A DNA stretch of 64,000 nt from Pseudomonas thermotolerans DSM 14292 (GTDB lineage: Bacteria; Pseudomonadota; Gammaproteobacteria; Pseudomonadales; Pseudomonadaceae): NCBI RefSeq assembly GCF_000364625.1, contig NZ_KB822601.1, positions 62,001-126,000 on the forward strand, written 5' to 3'. The first letter of the stretch is position 1. Each line of letters opens with the position of its first letter. Below are positions 42,740-52,506 of the stretch, in pieces. Below the pieces are notes generated by a model. That model saw nothing but the letters and a program-made list of their open reading frames with translations. It was not told where the DNA came from and searched no databases. Position numbers and translations under genes: made by a program.

Positions 42740-44062
42740 ATGCCGATACAGCTCCTGCGTCCCCTGGCCTGCGCCACCCTGACACTGCATCTGGGCCTGC
42801 TCAGCGCCTGCGCCAGCGACCATGCCGATACCCCGCCGAGCGCCGCTTCCGACACGCCGCAGGAGCCTCCCCGGCAGGTCGCCGTGGCCACCCCGAACAC
42901 GACACCGGCCAGCCCCGTCCAGTCGTCCGCCCCGCAGCTCGGCTTCGCCGAATGGCGCGACCAACTGCGCCGCGAGGCGCTGGCCGCGGGCATCGACGCC
43001 AGGCTGTTCGATCGCGCCTTCGCCGGCATCAGCCCGGACCCCCGGGTGATCGCCGCCGACCGCAGCCAGCCTGAGTTCACCCGGCCGGTCTGGGAATACC
43101 TAGACAGCGCCGTATCGCCCAGCCGGATCAGCCGCGGCCGGACGATGCTCGCCCAGCACGGCACGACCCTGACGGCCATCCAGCAGCGCTTCGGCGTGGA
43201 CCGCGAGGTGCTGGTGGCGATCTGGGGCATGGAAAGCGCCTTCGGCCAGAACATCGGCAGCTACAACGTGATCCGCTCGCTCGCCACCCTGGCCTACGAA
43301 GGCCGCCGCCAGGCGTTCTGGCGCGAGCAGTTGCTGGCGGCCCTGAAGATCCTCCAGCACGGCGACATCAGCCCGGAACGCCTGATCGGCTCCTGGGCCG
43401 GGGCCATGGGCCAGACCCAGTTCATCCCCACCACCTACAACCAGCACGCCGTGGATTTCGACGGCGACGGCCGTCGCGACGTCTGGAACTCCGCCAGCGA
43501 CGCACTGGCCTCGGCCGCCCACTACCTCGGCAACTCCGGCTGGCGGCCGGGCCAGCCCTGGGGCTTCGAGGTGCGCCTGCCACAGGGTTTCGACTACGCC
43601 CTGGCCGACCCCGAGGAGCGCCGCAGCCTGGCCCAGTGGCGCGCCCTGGGCGTGCAGCCGGTGAAGGCCCCGAACGTCGCCGAGGAGGCCAGCGCCACCC
43701 TGCTGCTGCCGGCCGGACATCGCGGGCCGGCCTTTCTGGTGCTGAACAACTTCCGCAGCATCCTGCGCTACAACAACTCCACCGCCTACGCCCTGGCCGT
43801 CGGCCTGCTCTCCGACGCGCTGAAGACCGGCCGCAGCCAGCTGCAGGCCAGCTGGCCACGCGACGACCGCCAGTTGAGCCGCAGCGAACGCATCGAGCTG
43901 CAGGAACGCCTGGCCCGGCTCGGCTTCGACCCCGGCGCGCCGGACGGCATCATCGGCGCCAACACCCGCAAGGCGATCCGCGGCTTCCAGCAACTGCTCG
44001 GCTGGCCGGCCGACGGCCACCCCACCGCGGAGCTGCTGGCCCGCCTGCGCACCCAACCCTGA
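42740..44062 (+). CDS. Lytic murein transglycosylase (MltB family) with peptidoglycan-binding domain
   Basis: Cleaves peptidoglycan glycan strands to form 1,6-anhydro ends. The protein is 440 residues: lipobox LSAC (Cys24) so probably outer-membrane anchored, a Pro/Ala-rich linker, an SLT_2 domain (about 67-360) with the catalytic Glu165 in IWGMESAFGQ plus SWAGAMGQTQFIPTTY and VDFDGDGRRDVW, and a C-terminal PG_binding_1 repeat (about 378-436, LARLGFDPGAPDGIIGANTR). It is a second family member in the window beside sltB1. Confidence 0.93.
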   Translation: MPIQLLRPLACATLTLHLGLLSACASDHADTPPSAASDTPQEPPRQVAVATPNTTPASPVQSSAPQLGFAEWRDQLRREALAAGIDARLFDRAFAGISPDPRVIAADRSQPEFTRPVWEYLDSAVSPSRISRGRTMLAQHGTTLTAIQQRFGVDREVLVAIWGMESAFGQNIGSYNVIRSLATLAYEGRRQAFWREQLLAALKILQHGDISPERLIGSWAGAMGQTQFIPTTYNQHAVDFDGDGRRDVWNSASDALASAAHYLGNSGWRPGQPWGFEVRLPQGFDYALADPEERRSLAQWRALGVQPVKAPNVAEEASATLLLPAGHRGPAFLVLNNFRSILRYNNSTAYALAVGLLSDALKTGRSQLQASWPRDDRQLSRSERIELQERLARLGFDPGAPDGIIGANTRKAIRGFQQLLGWPADGHPTAELLARLRTQP

Positions 44063-44123
44063 CCGCGGCGGCGGACGGCCCTGGCGACCGTCCCCTGCAG
44101 CAGTCCAGGCCAGATCCCGGGCA

Positions 44124-44160
44124 AAGAAAAACCGCATCCCGGCCAGGCCGGCGACGCGGT
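44124..44160 (-). terminator. Terminator after lipA
   Basis: Read leftward, ACCGCGTC-GCCGGCC and GGCCGG-GATGCGGT form a long GC stem with small mismatches, followed by TTTTTCTTT. It ends the lipB-lipA transcripts and may also serve the convergent transglycosylase gene. Confidence 0.75.
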
Positions 44161-44179
44161 CTTTCCGCAGACGCGCGGA

Positions 44180-45157
44180 TCAGTCGTGCTTGATGCCGTG
44201 AGCCTGCTGGTCAGCGTGGTAGGAAGAGCGCACCAGCGGGCCGGAAGCGACGTTCTTGAAGCCCATCTCGGCGCCCTTCTCGGCGAACCAGGCGAAGGTG
44301 TCCGGGTGCACGAAACGCTGTACCGGCAGGTGGTTGCGCGACGGCTGCAGGTACTGGCCGAGGGTCAGCATGTCGATGTCGTGCTCGCGCATGCGCGCCA
44401 TCACCTCGAGCACCTCCTCGTCGGTCTCGCCGAGACCGAGCATCAGCCCGGACTTGGTCGGCACATGCGGGACCATCTGCTTGAAGCGCTGCAGCAGGTC
44501 CAGCGACCACTCGAAGTCCGAGCCCGGCCGGGAGGCCCGGTACAGACGCGGTACCGTCTCCAGATTGTGGTTGAACACGTCCGGCGGCTCCTGGGCGGTG
44601 ATCTCCAGGGCGATGTCCATGCGCCCGCGGTAGTCGGGCACCAGGGTCTCCAGCTGGATGCCGGGGGACAGCTTGCGGATCTCCCGCAGGCAGTCGGCGA
44701 AGTGCTGGGCGCCGCCGTCGCGCAGGTCGTCGCGGTCCACCGAGGTGATCACCACGTACTTGAGGCCTAGGTCGGCGATGGCGATCGCCAGGTTCTTCGG
44801 CTCCTCGGGATCCAGCGGCTTCGGCCGGCCGTGGCCGACGTCGCAGAAGGGGCAGCGCCGGGTGCAGATGTCGCCCATGATCATGAAGGTCGCGGTACCG
44901 CCGCTGAAGCACTCACCAAGGTTCGGGCAGGAGGCCTCCTCGCAGACGCTGTGCAGGCGGTGCTTGCGCAGCAGCTGCTTGATGCGCTCCACCTCGGGCG
45001 ACACTGGGATGCGCACGCGGATCCAGTCCGGTTTCTTCGGCAGTTCCTCGGTGGGAATGATCTTCACCGGGATGCGCGCGACCTTCTCGGCGCCACGCAG
45101 TTTCACGCCGGGTTCCACTTTCGCAGGGGCCTTCTTGCCCGCGTCTACTGTGCTCAT
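44180..45157 (-). CDS. lipA: Lipoyl synthase
   Basis: Radical-SAM enzyme that inserts two sulphurs into octanoyl groups on lipoyl domains. The protein is 325 residues with both cluster motifs: the auxiliary cluster [12 protein letters not shown] and the radical-[13 protein letters not shown], and the C-terminal RSSYHADQ serine ligand region. It overlaps the lipB stop by four bases and uses the product of LipB. Confidence 0.97.
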   Translation of the reverse strand: MSTVDAGKKAPAKVEPGVKLRGAEKVARIPVKIIPTEELPKKPDWIRVRIPVSPEVERIKQLLRKHRLHSVCEEASCPNLGECFSGGTATFMIMGDICTRRCPFCDVGHGRPKPLDPEEPKNLAIAIADLGLKYVVITSVDRDDLRDGGAQHFADCLREIRKLSPGIQLETLVPDYRGRMDIALEITAQEPPDVFNHNLETVPRLYRASRPGSDFEWSLDLLQRFKQMVPHVPTKSGLMLGLGETDEEVLEVMARMREHDIDMLTLGQYLQPSRNHLPVQRFVHPDTFAWFAEKGAEMGFKNVASGPLVRSSYHADQQAHGIKHD

Positions 45158-45813
45158 AACGATTCGATTCCGCCCGTCAGGGTCGTCTGTTCAGCGTAGC
45201 CGAGGTGTTGGACGAGCTGCGCGCGCAGCCGGGCACAAACCTCGGTGAAATCCAGCGGCCCGACCAGGTCGCGCAGCTGGGTCATGGCCAGGCCTGCGTA
45301 GCCGCAGGGGTTGATGCGCCGGAAAGGCTCCAGGTCCATGTCGACGTTCAGCGCCAGGCCGTGGAAGGAGCAGCCGTTGCGGATGCGCAGGCCGAGGGAG
45401 GCGATCTTCGCGCCGTCGACGTAGACCCCCGGGGCGCCGGGACGCAACTCGGCCCGCACGCCGTACTCGCCGAGCAGGTCGATCAGGCTCTGCTCGATGC
45501 GTTGCACCAGCTCGCGCACCCCCAGCCCCGAGCGGCGCACGTCGAGCAGCAGGTAGGCGACCAGCTGCCCCGGCCCGTGGTAGGTGACCTGGCCACCGCG
45601 ATCGACCTTGACCACCGGGATCTCCCCAGGGAACAGCAGGTGCTCGTCCTTGCCGGCCTGGCCGAGGGTGAACACCGGCGGGTGCTGGAGCAGCCAGACC
45701 TCATCGCCGCTCTGCGGGGTACGCGCGGCGGTGAAGCGCTGCATGGCATGCCAGGTGGGCTCGTAGGGCACCAGACCAAGGTCGCGGAAGCCGAGGACTG
45801 CGGGTGCTGGCAT
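45154..45813 (-). CDS. lipB: Octanoyl-[ACP]:protein N-octanoyltransferase
   Basis: Transfers octanoate from acyl carrier protein to lipoyl domains. The protein is 219 residues with [19 protein letters not shown], the catalytic Lys in [11 protein letters not shown] and the acyl-thioester Cys in [13 protein letters not shown]. It sits between ybeD and lipA with overlaps on both sides (TGATG and ATGA). Confidence 0.96.
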   Translation of the reverse strand: MPAPAVLGFRDLGLVPYEPTWHAMQRFTAARTPQSGDEVWLLQHPPVFTLGQAGKDEHLLFPGEIPVVKVDRGGQVTYHGPGQLVAYLLLDVRRSGLGVRELVQRIEQSLIDLLGEYGVRAELRPGAPGVYVDGAKIASLGLRIRNGCSFHGLALNVDMDLEPFRRINPCGYAGLAMTQLRDLVGPLDFTEVCARLRAQLVQHLGYAEQTTLTGGIESL

Positions 45814-46085
45814 CAGAGCACCATGTGCACGCGGCCAGTGGCGCGCAGCTCGACGTGCAGGGCCTGGAGCTGCTCGACGCTGGTGGCGGTGATCAGCAGC
45901 TGCACGGTCTGGAAGCGGCCGTTGCGGCTGTCGCGCAGCACCAGGGTGCCGCGGTCGAGCCCTGGCGCATGGCGTTCGAGGATCTCGATGACCAGCTCGA
46001 CGAAGCCGTCGCCGGCGTCACCGATCACCTTGATCGGATAGTTCTCGCAGGGGAACTCGATTTTTACGTTGGGAGTGTCGGTCAT
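45813..46085 (-). CDS. ybeD: YbeD-like DUF493 protein
   Basis: A 90-residue ferredoxin-like-fold protein, [20 protein letters not shown] then [20 protein letters not shown]. The start at 46085 is chosen because it matches family members. It shares a base with the lipB start. The gene lies between dacC and lipB, as in E. coli; its molecular role is unclear, possibly regulation of lipoylation. Confidence 0.9.
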   Translation of the reverse strand: MTDTPNVKIEFPCENYPIKVIGDAGDGFVELVIEILERHAPGLDRGTLVLRDSRNGRFQTVQLLITATSVEQLQALHVELRATGRVHMVL

Positions 46086-46159
46086 GGCGGCGAACTCGTG
46101 GTTCACAGGGCGCCGCGGGCAGGCCCGGAGCCGGCTTGGGATGCGGCGCTAATGCCTAT

Positions 46160-46190
46160 GCCCGCCGGCCTCTCGTGGAGGCTGGCGGGC
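46160..46190 (-). other. Long hairpin after dacC
   Basis: GCCCGCCGGCCTC and GAGGCTGGCGGGC form a 13-bp inverted repeat with one mismatch and a five-base loop, in the dacC-ybeD gap. No T-run follows leftward, so it is perhaps a partial terminator or a processing hairpin. Confidence 0.45.
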
Positions 46191-46200
46191 CCTGGGCGGA

Positions 46201-47361
46201 TCAGTTGAACAGGCTGTAGAAGAACAGACGGATGCTATCCCACAGACGACGGAACAGGCCACCCTCCTCGACGGATTCGAGAGCGATCAGGTCGGCGCTC
46301 TTGACCACCTGGTCGCCCAGCTTGACCTCTACCTTGCCGATCACCTGGCCCTGCTGGATGGGGGCGATCAGCTGCGGCTCGAGGCTCATGCTGGCCTGCA
46401 GGTCCTTCAATTGGCCCTTGGCCATGCTCAGGGTCAGGTCCTCGGCCAGGCCCGCGCGCACCTGGCGCTCGGCGCCCTTCCAGACCGCCGCCTTGGCCAG
46501 CTCGGCGCCCTTCTGGTAGAAGGTGCGGGTCTCGAAGAAGCGGAAGCCGTAGGTCAGCAGCTTCTGAGTCTCGGCGGCACGGGCCTGCTCGCTGTTGGTG
46601 CCGAACACCACGGCGATCAGGCGCATGTTGTCACGCACCGCGGAGGCCACCAGGCAGTAGCCGGCTTCCTCGGTGTGGCCGGTCTTCAGGCCGTCGACGG
46701 TCTTGTCGCGCCACAGCAGCAGATTGCGGTTGGGCTGCTTGATGTTGTTCCAGAGGAACTCCTTCTGCGCGTAGATGGCGTAGTGGGCCGGGTCCTCGTA
46801 GATGATCGCGCGGGCCAGGATGGCCATGTCGTGGGCCGAGGAGTAGTGATCCGGGTCCGGCAGGCCGGTGGCGTTCATGAAGTGGGTGTTGCGCATACCC
46901 AAACGCTCGGCGGTGGCGTTCATCATGTCGACGAAGGCCTCCTCGCTGCCGGCGATATGCTCGGCAATGGCCACGCTGGCGTCGTTGCCGGACTGGATGA
47001 TGATGCCATGCAGCAGGTCGCCGACGCTGACCTGGCTGCCGACCTGGATGAACATCCGCGAACCGCCGGTGCGCCAGGCCTTCTCGCTGACGGTGACCAG
47101 GTCGCTTTCCTTGATCTGCCCGCGGTTGATCTCCAGGGTCGCCAGGTAGGCGGTCATCAGCTTGGTCAGGCTGGCCGGCGGCAGGCGCTCGTCACCGTTG
47201 CTCTCCACCAGCACGTTGCCACTGGCGGCATCCATCAGCAGGTAGGATTTGGCGGCCAGCTGCGGCGGTGCCGGGATCACCTGGTCGGCGGCGCCGGCCA
47301 GCGGCGCGATGAGTAGCAGGAGAGGCAGCAGCAAGCGTTTGGCAAGAGAGGAGATGTTCAT
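46201..47361 (-). CDS. dacC: D-alanyl-D-alanine carboxypeptidase (PBP5/6)
   Basis: Low-molecular-weight penicillin-binding protein that trims pentapeptides in the periplasm. The protein is 386 residues: signal peptide (about 1-24), SxxK at Ser64 (PPASLTKLMTAY), SGN (IIQSGNDASVAIA), KTG (DGLKTGHTEEAGYC), a C-terminal beta domain, and an amphipathic C-terminal anchor (LFRRLWDSIRLFFYSLFN). It is separated from rlpA by a terminator. Confidence 0.95.
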   Translation of the reverse strand: MNISSLAKRLLLPLLLLIAPLAGAADQVIPAPPQLAAKSYLLMDAASGNVLVESNGDERLPPASLTKLMTAYLATLEINRGQIKESDLVTVSEKAWRTGGSRMFIQVGSQVSVGDLLHGIIIQSGNDASVAIAEHIAGSEEAFVDMMNATAERLGMRNTHFMNATGLPDPDHYSSAHDMAILARAIIYEDPAHYAIYAQKEFLWNNIKQPNRNLLLWRDKTVDGLKTGHTEEAGYCLVASAVRDNMRLIAVVFGTNSEQARAAETQKLLTYGFRFFETRTFYQKGAELAKAAVWKGAERQVRAGLAEDLTLSMAKGQLKDLQASMSLEPQLIAPIQQGQVIGKVEVKLGDQVVKSADLIALESVEEGGLFRRLWDSIRLFFYSLFN

Positions 47362-47392
47362 CGTTCTTCAGAAGGTTTCTCAGGCAAGAATG

Positions 47393-47414
47393 AAAAAGCG
47401 CGCCCTGGCGGGCG
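47393..47414 (-). terminator. Terminator between rlpA and dacC
   Basis: Leftward CGCCC-GCCA-GGGCG followed by CGCTTTTT; a short stem but a clear T-run, 15 bases after the rlpA stop. Confidence 0.5.
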
Positions 47415-47429
47415 AAGTGCGGTCAGGCA

Positions 47430-48431
47430 TCAGTCGGGCCTGACCAGGGTCGGCTGGCCGAGGTTGGCCAGCCGCACACTGTCCTGCAGCTGCAGGGCCT
47501 CATCCCGAGTGCCGATGGGCCCCAGGCGTACCCGGTGGAGAATCTGCTGGTTGCGCACCACCGAGCTGATAAACACCGGGGCATTGACCGTCTCGCTCAG
47601 CTTGGCCTTGAGCAGCTCGGCAGCGTCCGGATTGGCGAAGGCTGCCACTTGGAGATACAGGCCAGAGACTCCGGGTGAAGCGTTTTTTTTTGCGTCGACC
47701 TGCACCGGCAGCACCGCCGCGGCGTGCTGCTGCGGCGGCGGCACGTACTCCTCGACCAGAGGCTTGGCGGCCGGCTGCGGCTGGGCTTGGGTGGCCTGCG
47801 GCTGGGCCATCTTCGGCTGGGCGAGGACCATGGGCACCGGGCGGCCCTGCTGGGCCCACCACTCGTGGGGATCGATGCCTTCCACCTTGACCTGCGCGGT
47901 GCCCTTCTCGGCGTAGCCGAGCTTCTTCGCCGCGGCGAAGGACAGGTCGATGATCCGGTCGGAGTAGAACGGCCCGCGGTCGTTGACGCGGAGGATCACG
48001 CTCTTGCCGTTCTCCAGGTTGGTGACCCGCACGTAGCTGGGCAGCGGCAGGGTCTTGTGCGCGGCGGTCATGCCGTAGAGGTCGTAGGCCTCGCCGTTGG
48101 CGGTGGCCTGGCCGTGGAACTTGGTGCCGTACCAGGAGGCGGTGCCCACAGCCTTGTAGTTGCGCGCGTCCTGCAGCGGGTAGTAGGTCTTGCCGAACAC
48201 CGTGTAGGGGTTGGCCTTGTAGCTGCCGTAATGAGGCATGGGCACCGCGTCGGGAATCTTCGAGACGTCCACGTCCCACCAGGGAGCGCCGTCGCGGTGC
48301 GGCCGGGCATAGTCGCTCGGCCCGGAGATGCTGCCGACGTTGCGTGAGGGGGGCTGGCTGGTCGAGCAGCTGGCCACCAACAGGGCCAAGACGGCAAAGG
48401 TCAACAGTCGCGTGGGCTGTACTCGTCTCAC
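47430..48431 (-). CDS. rlpA: Septal-ring lytic transglycosylase lipoprotein RlpA
   Basis: Outer-membrane lipoprotein cleaving peptidoglycan strands lacking stem peptides, at the septum. The protein is 333 residues: lipobox VASC (Cys22), a double-psi beta-barrel (about 95-190, GTASWYGTKFHGQATANGEA, then RVNDRGPFYSDRIIDLS), a Pro/Gln/Ala-rich linker, and a SPOR domain (about 255-330) that binds denuded glycan. A run of nine A bases (T at 47683-47691 on the plus strand) encodes AKKN just before the SPOR domain and is a slippage-prone site. It overlaps the sltB1 stop by four bases. Confidence 0.94.
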   Translation of the reverse strand: MRRVQPTRLLTFAVLALLVASCSTSQPPSRNVGSISGPSDYARPHRDGAPWWDVDVSKIPDAVPMPHYGSYKANPYTVFGKTYYPLQDARNYKAVGTASWYGTKFHGQATANGEAYDLYGMTAAHKTLPLPSYVRVTNLENGKSVILRVNDRGPFYSDRIIDLSFAAAKKLGYAEKGTAQVKVEGIDPHEWWAQQGRPVPMVLAQPKMAQPQATQAQPQPAAKPLVEEYVPPPQQHAAAVLPVQVDAKKNASPGVSGLYLQVAAFANPDAAELLKAKLSETVNAPVFISSVVRNQQILHRVRLGPIGTRDEALQLQDSVRLANLGQPTLVRPD

Positions 48432-49450
48432 TTGGCGCTCCGTGCTTTCACCAGTGCCTCGGACAGTTGATAGACCGCCATGGCGTACATAGCGCTGCGA
48501 TTATAGCGAGTGATCACATAAAAGTTCGGCAGGCCCATCCAGTATTCGGGGCCCGCCTCGCCTTCCAGACGGATGGCAGTCACTGGCAGGTCGTCGCGCA
48601 GGGCTTCCTGGCTGCTCCAGCCGAGGCTGCGCAGCTCGCCTACCGTGGTACTGGCCTCCAGGCCGGGGCTGATCGCCGTTTCGGCCTGTTCGCCACTGAT
48701 CTTCGCGGCGCTGACCACCTGCTCGCCGGGCGCCCAGCCGTGGCGCTTGAAGTAGCTGGCGACGCTGCCGATGGCGTCCACCGGGTTGTTCCAGATGTCG
48801 ATGTGGCCATCGCCGTCGAAGTCCACCGCATAGGCGCGGAAGCTGCTAGGCATGAACTGCGGCAGGCCCATGGCGCCGGCGTAGGAGCCCTTGAGGGAGA
48901 GTGGGTCGACCTGCTGCTCGCGCGCCAGGAGGAGGAACTGCTTGAGCTCCTTGCGGAAGAAGTCGGCGCGCGGCGGGTAGTCGAAGCCCAGGGTGGAGAG
49001 CGCGTCCATCACCCGGAAGCTGCCGGTGTTGCCACCGTAGAAGGTCTCCACACCGATGATCGCGACGATCACCTGGGCCGGCACGCCGTACTCGCGTTCG
49101 GCACGGGCCAGTGCCTCTTCGTGCTTGCGCCAGAACGCCACCCCGCCGGCGATGCGCTTGTCGGTGATGAAGATCGGCCGGTACTCCTTCCAGGGCCGCA
49201 CCCGTTCCGCCGGCCGCGAGATGGCATCGAGGATGCTCTGCTTGCGCTCCACCTCGTTGAACAGCGCTACCAACTGTTCGCCAGCGAAGCCGTAGTAGCG
49301 GGTCATTTCCGCGACGAACTCGGCGACCTGCGGAGAACCCTCATAGTCAGCTGCCCAGGCCTGCGGGGCCAGACCCACGATGCCAGCAAGGCTGACCCAA
49401 CCTGCACTTCGAGCCGCCCAGCGACGCACTACTCGCATTAGATTCCCCAT
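48428..49450 (-). CDS. sltB1: Soluble lytic transglycosylase B (MltB family)
   Basis: Periplasmic peptidoglycan-cleaving enzyme of 340 residues: signal peptide ending near PQAWA, an SLT_2 catalytic domain with the catalytic Glu in VIVAIIGVETFYGGNTG, and SYAGAMGLPQFMPSSFRAYA plus VDFDGDGHIDIWNN. The ATG at 49450 overlaps the rodA stop (TGATG). An ATG four codons later (49438) has a better GGGGAA site and may be the true start. It lies in the mrdA-rodA-sltB1-rlpA operon. Confidence 0.93.
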   Translation of the reverse strand: MGNLMRVVRRWAARSAGWVSLAGIVGLAPQAWAADYEGSPQVAEFVAEMTRYYGFAGEQLVALFNEVERKQSILDAISRPAERVRPWKEYRPIFITDKRIAGGVAFWRKHEEALARAEREYGVPAQVIVAIIGVETFYGGNTGSFRVMDALSTLGFDYPPRADFFRKELKQFLLLAREQQVDPLSLKGSYAGAMGLPQFMPSSFRAYAVDFDGDGHIDIWNNPVDAIGSVASYFKRHGWAPGEQVVSAAKISGEQAETAISPGLEASTTVGELRSLGWSSQEALRDDLPVTAIRLEGEAGPEYWMGLPNFYVITRYNRSAMYAMAVYQLSEALVKARSAK

Positions 49451-50595
49451 CAAACCTGTGCGATCCACTTGCGATGCGTGTGGATCGCCATCAACAGCCC
49501 GAACCCCGACAGCAGCGTCACCAGGTGAGTTCCACCATAGCTGATGAAGGGCAGGGGCACCCCCACCACCGGCAGCAGTCCGCTGACCATGCCGATGTTC
49601 ACGAACACGTAGACGAAGAATGTCATCGTCAGGGCGCCGGCCAGCAGCTTGCCGAACAGCGTCTGCGCCTGCACGGTGATCACCAGGCCGCGACCGATGA
49701 GCAGCAGGTACATCAGCAGCAGCAGGCAGATGCCGACCAACCCGAACTCCTCGCCGAGCACGGCAATGATAAAGTCCGTATGACTTTCCGGCAAAAAATC
49801 CAGGTGCGACTGGGTGCCGAGCAGCCAGCCCTTGCCGAACACTCCGCCCGAGCCGATCGCCGCCTTGGACTGGATGATGTTCCAGCCGCTGCCCAGGGGG
49901 TCGCTCTCCGGATCGAGGAAGGTCAGCACGCGCTGCTTCTGGTACTCGTGCATGACGAAGAACCACATGCCGACCGCCACCGGCACCACCGCCGCCGCCG
50001 CGCCGATGATCCAGCGCCACTGCAGGCCGGCGATGAACAGCACGAACATCCCCGAGGCGAGGATCAGCAGCGCGGTGCCGAGGTCCGGCTGGCGCACCAC
50101 CAGGACGAAGGGCACGAGGATCAGCCCGAGGCTAACCGCCACATGCTTGAGCCTGGGCGGCAGACTGCGCTTGGCCAGGTACCAGGCGATGGTCGCCGGC
50201 ATCAGGATCTTCATGAACTCCGCCGGCTGGAAGCGGATCACCCCGGGGATGTTGATCCAGCGGGTGGCGCCCATGGCGTTGTGGCCCATGACGTCCACCA
50301 CCACCAGCAGACCCACGCCGATCAGGTAGCCGACCGGAACCCAGCGGGCCAGGAAGCGCGGCTCGAACTGGGCGATGACGATCATCCCGGCCAGGCCGAT
50401 GGCGAAGGAGGTGGCCTGCTTGATCAGCAGGTCCCAGTTACGCCCGCTGGCCGAATAGAGCACGAACAGGCTGCCGGCGGCGAGCACCAGCAGCAGAAGG
50501 AGCAGGACACCGTCGATGTGCAGGCGCTGCAGCAGGCTGGAGCGGCGGCGCAGGACGTCCTCGTTGGACAGGGTGCGGTCGAAGTTGCTGTTCAT
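49450..50595 (-). CDS. rodA: Rod-shape SEDS glycosyltransferase RodA
   Basis: Peptidoglycan polymerase of the elongasome, paired with PBP2. The 381-residue polytopic protein has about ten helices, with family motifs DLGTALLILASGMFVLFIAG, ESHTDFIIAVLGEEFGLVG and PFISYGGTHLVTLLSGFGLL. It overlaps mrdA by four bases at its start and sltB1 at its end. Confidence 0.97.
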   Translation of the reverse strand: MNSNFDRTLSNEDVLRRRSSLLQRLHIDGVLLLLLLVLAAGSLFVLYSASGRNWDLLIKQATSFAIGLAGMIVIAQFEPRFLARWVPVGYLIGVGLLVVVDVMGHNAMGATRWINIPGVIRFQPAEFMKILMPATIAWYLAKRSLPPRLKHVAVSLGLILVPFVLVVRQPDLGTALLILASGMFVLFIAGLQWRWIIGAAAAVVPVAVGMWFFVMHEYQKQRVLTFLDPESDPLGSGWNIIQSKAAIGSGGVFGKGWLLGTQSHLDFLPESHTDFIIAVLGEEFGLVGICLLLLMYLLLIGRGLVITVQAQTLFGKLLAGALTMTFFVYVFVNIGMVSGLLPVVGVPLPFISYGGTHLVTLLSGFGLLMAIHTHRKWIAQV

Positions 50596-52490
50596 CGGCT
50601 GGCGCTCGTTGCGTTACTGAGCGGTTGCGCCGGACGGAACTCGGCCTTCAGTTGGCCCTGCTCGTCGAGCAACCAGGCATCCATCACCTGCTTGACCACC
50701 GGCGCCGCGACCCCGGAGCCGGACTCGCCGTTCTCCACCATTACTGCCACGGCGATCTGCGGATCGTCCGCCGGGGCGAAGGCGACGAACAGGGCGTGGT
50801 CGCGGTGGCGCTCCTGGAGCTTGTTGCGGTCGTACTTCTCGCCCTGCTTGATGGCTACCACCTGGGCCGTGCCGCTCTTGCCGGCGATGCGGTAGACCGC
50901 AGTGTCGCCGACCTTGCGCGCGGTGCCGCGGGCGCCGTGGACCACTTGCTCCATGCCGTTGCGCGCATGGTCCCAGAAGCGCTCGTCGCGTAGCTGGATA
51001 TCCGGCATCGGGTTGGGGTCCACCGGCGGGCGGCCGCCGATGGACTTGGCCAGGCGCGGGCGGATCCATTTGCCGCGGTTGGCCACCAGCGCGGTGGCCT
51101 GGGCGAGCTGCAGCGGGGTGGCCTGCATGTAGCCCTGGCCGATACCGAGGATCAGCGTCTCGCCGGGGTACCAGGCCTGGCGGTAGCGGGCGCGCTTCCA
51201 TTCCCGCGAGGGCATCAAACCGGCGGACTCCTCGAACATGTCGAGGGCCACCCGCTGGCCGAAGCCGAAGCGGCTCATGTAGGAATGCAGACGGTCGATG
51301 CCCATCTTGTGCGCCAGGTCGTAGAAGTAGGTGTCGTTGGAACGGGCCAGGGCGAGCTCCAGGTTGACCCAGCCGTCGCCGCTGCGGTTCCAGTTGCGGT
51401 ACTTGTGGTCGTAGTTGGGCAACTGGTAGTAGCCGGGGTCGAACACCCGGGTGGTCGGGGTCACCACCCCGGCATCCAGACCGGCCACGGCGACCATCGG
51501 CTTGACCGTCGAACCCGGCGGGTAGAGCCCGCGCAGCACCCGGTTGAACAGCGGGCGGTCGATGGAGTCGCGAAGCTCGCCGTAGTCCTTGAAGCTGATC
51601 CCGGTGACGAACAGGTTGGGGTCGAAGCTCGGCTGGCTGACCATCGCCAGCACCTCGCCGGTTTTCGGATCCAGCGCCACCACCGCGCCGCGGCGCCCGC
51701 CGAGGGCCTGCTCGGCGGCCTCCTGGAGGCGCACGTCGAGGGTCAGCACCAGGTCGTCGCCGGGAATCGGATCGGTGCGGTTGAGCACGCGCAGCACCCG
51801 GCCACGGGCGTTGGTCTCCACCTCCTCGTAGCCGACCTTGCCGTGCAGCTGGTCCTCGTAGAAACGCTCCACGCCGGTCTTGCCGATATGGTGGGTGCCG
51901 GCGTAGTTGACCGGGTCGAGCTGCTTGAGCTCCTGCTCGTTGATGCGTCCCACGTAGCCCACCGAATGGGCGAAATGCTCCTTCAGCGGGTAGTGGCGGA
52001 CCAGGCGGGCGACTACCTCGACGCCGGGCAGGCGGAACTGGTTGACCGCGATGCGGGCGATCTGCTCCTCGGTCAGCTCGAAGAGGATCGGCACCGGTTC
52101 GAACGGCCGGCGTCCTTGGCGCATGCGTTTCTCGAAGAGCGCGCGGTCTTCCTGGGTGAGACCGAGCACCTCGACGATCACATCCAGCACCTGCTGCCAG
52201 TCGCCGGCCCGCTCGCGGGTCACGGTGAGGCTGAAGCTCGGCCGGTTGTCGGCGATCACCACACCGTTGCGATCGAAGATCAGCCCGCGGGTCGGCGGGA
52301 TCGGCTGCACGTGGATGCGGTTGTTCTCCGCCAGGGTCGAGTGGTACTCGTACTGGATCACCTGCAGGTAGTACTGACGGGCGACCAGCACGCAGGTCAG
52401 CAGGAGGATGCTGATGGCGCCGACGATCACTCGGGAGCGCACCAGGCGGGCGTCCTTTTCGTGATCCTTGAGGCGAATCGGCTGGGGCAT
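50592..52490 (-). CDS. mrdA: Penicillin-binding protein 2 (transpeptidase)
   Basis: Elongasome D,D-transpeptidase, partner of RodA. The protein is 632 residues: one N-terminal helix (about 20-40), a PBP dimerisation domain, and a transpeptidase domain with SxxK in YPPGSTVKPMVAVAG, SND in ARSNDTYFY and KSG in AGKSGTAQVV. It is followed by rodA and preceded by rlmH. Confidence 0.97.
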   Translation of the reverse strand: MPQPIRLKDHEKDARLVRSRVIVGAISILLLTCVLVARQYYLQVIQYEYHSTLAENNRIHVQPIPPTRGLIFDRNGVVIADNRPSFSLTVTRERAGDWQQVLDVIVEVLGLTQEDRALFEKRMRQGRRPFEPVPILFELTEEQIARIAVNQFRLPGVEVVARLVRHYPLKEHFAHSVGYVGRINEQELKQLDPVNYAGTHHIGKTGVERFYEDQLHGKVGYEEVETNARGRVLRVLNRTDPIPGDDLVLTLDVRLQEAAEQALGGRRGAVVALDPKTGEVLAMVSQPSFDPNLFVTGISFKDYGELRDSIDRPLFNRVLRGLYPPGSTVKPMVAVAGLDAGVVTPTTRVFDPGYYQLPNYDHKYRNWNRSGDGWVNLELALARSNDTYFYDLAHKMGIDRLHSYMSRFGFGQRVALDMFEESAGLMPSREWKRARYRQAWYPGETLILGIGQGYMQATPLQLAQATALVANRGKWIRPRLAKSIGGRPPVDPNPMPDIQLRDERFWDHARNGMEQVVHGARGTARKVGDTAVYRIAGKSGTAQVVAIKQGEKYDRNKLQERHRDHALFVAFAPADDPQIAVAVMVENGESGSGVAAPVVKQVMDAWLLDEQGQLKAEFRPAQPLSNATSASR

Positions 52491-52506
52491 CGACGGCTAC
52501 TGCGGA

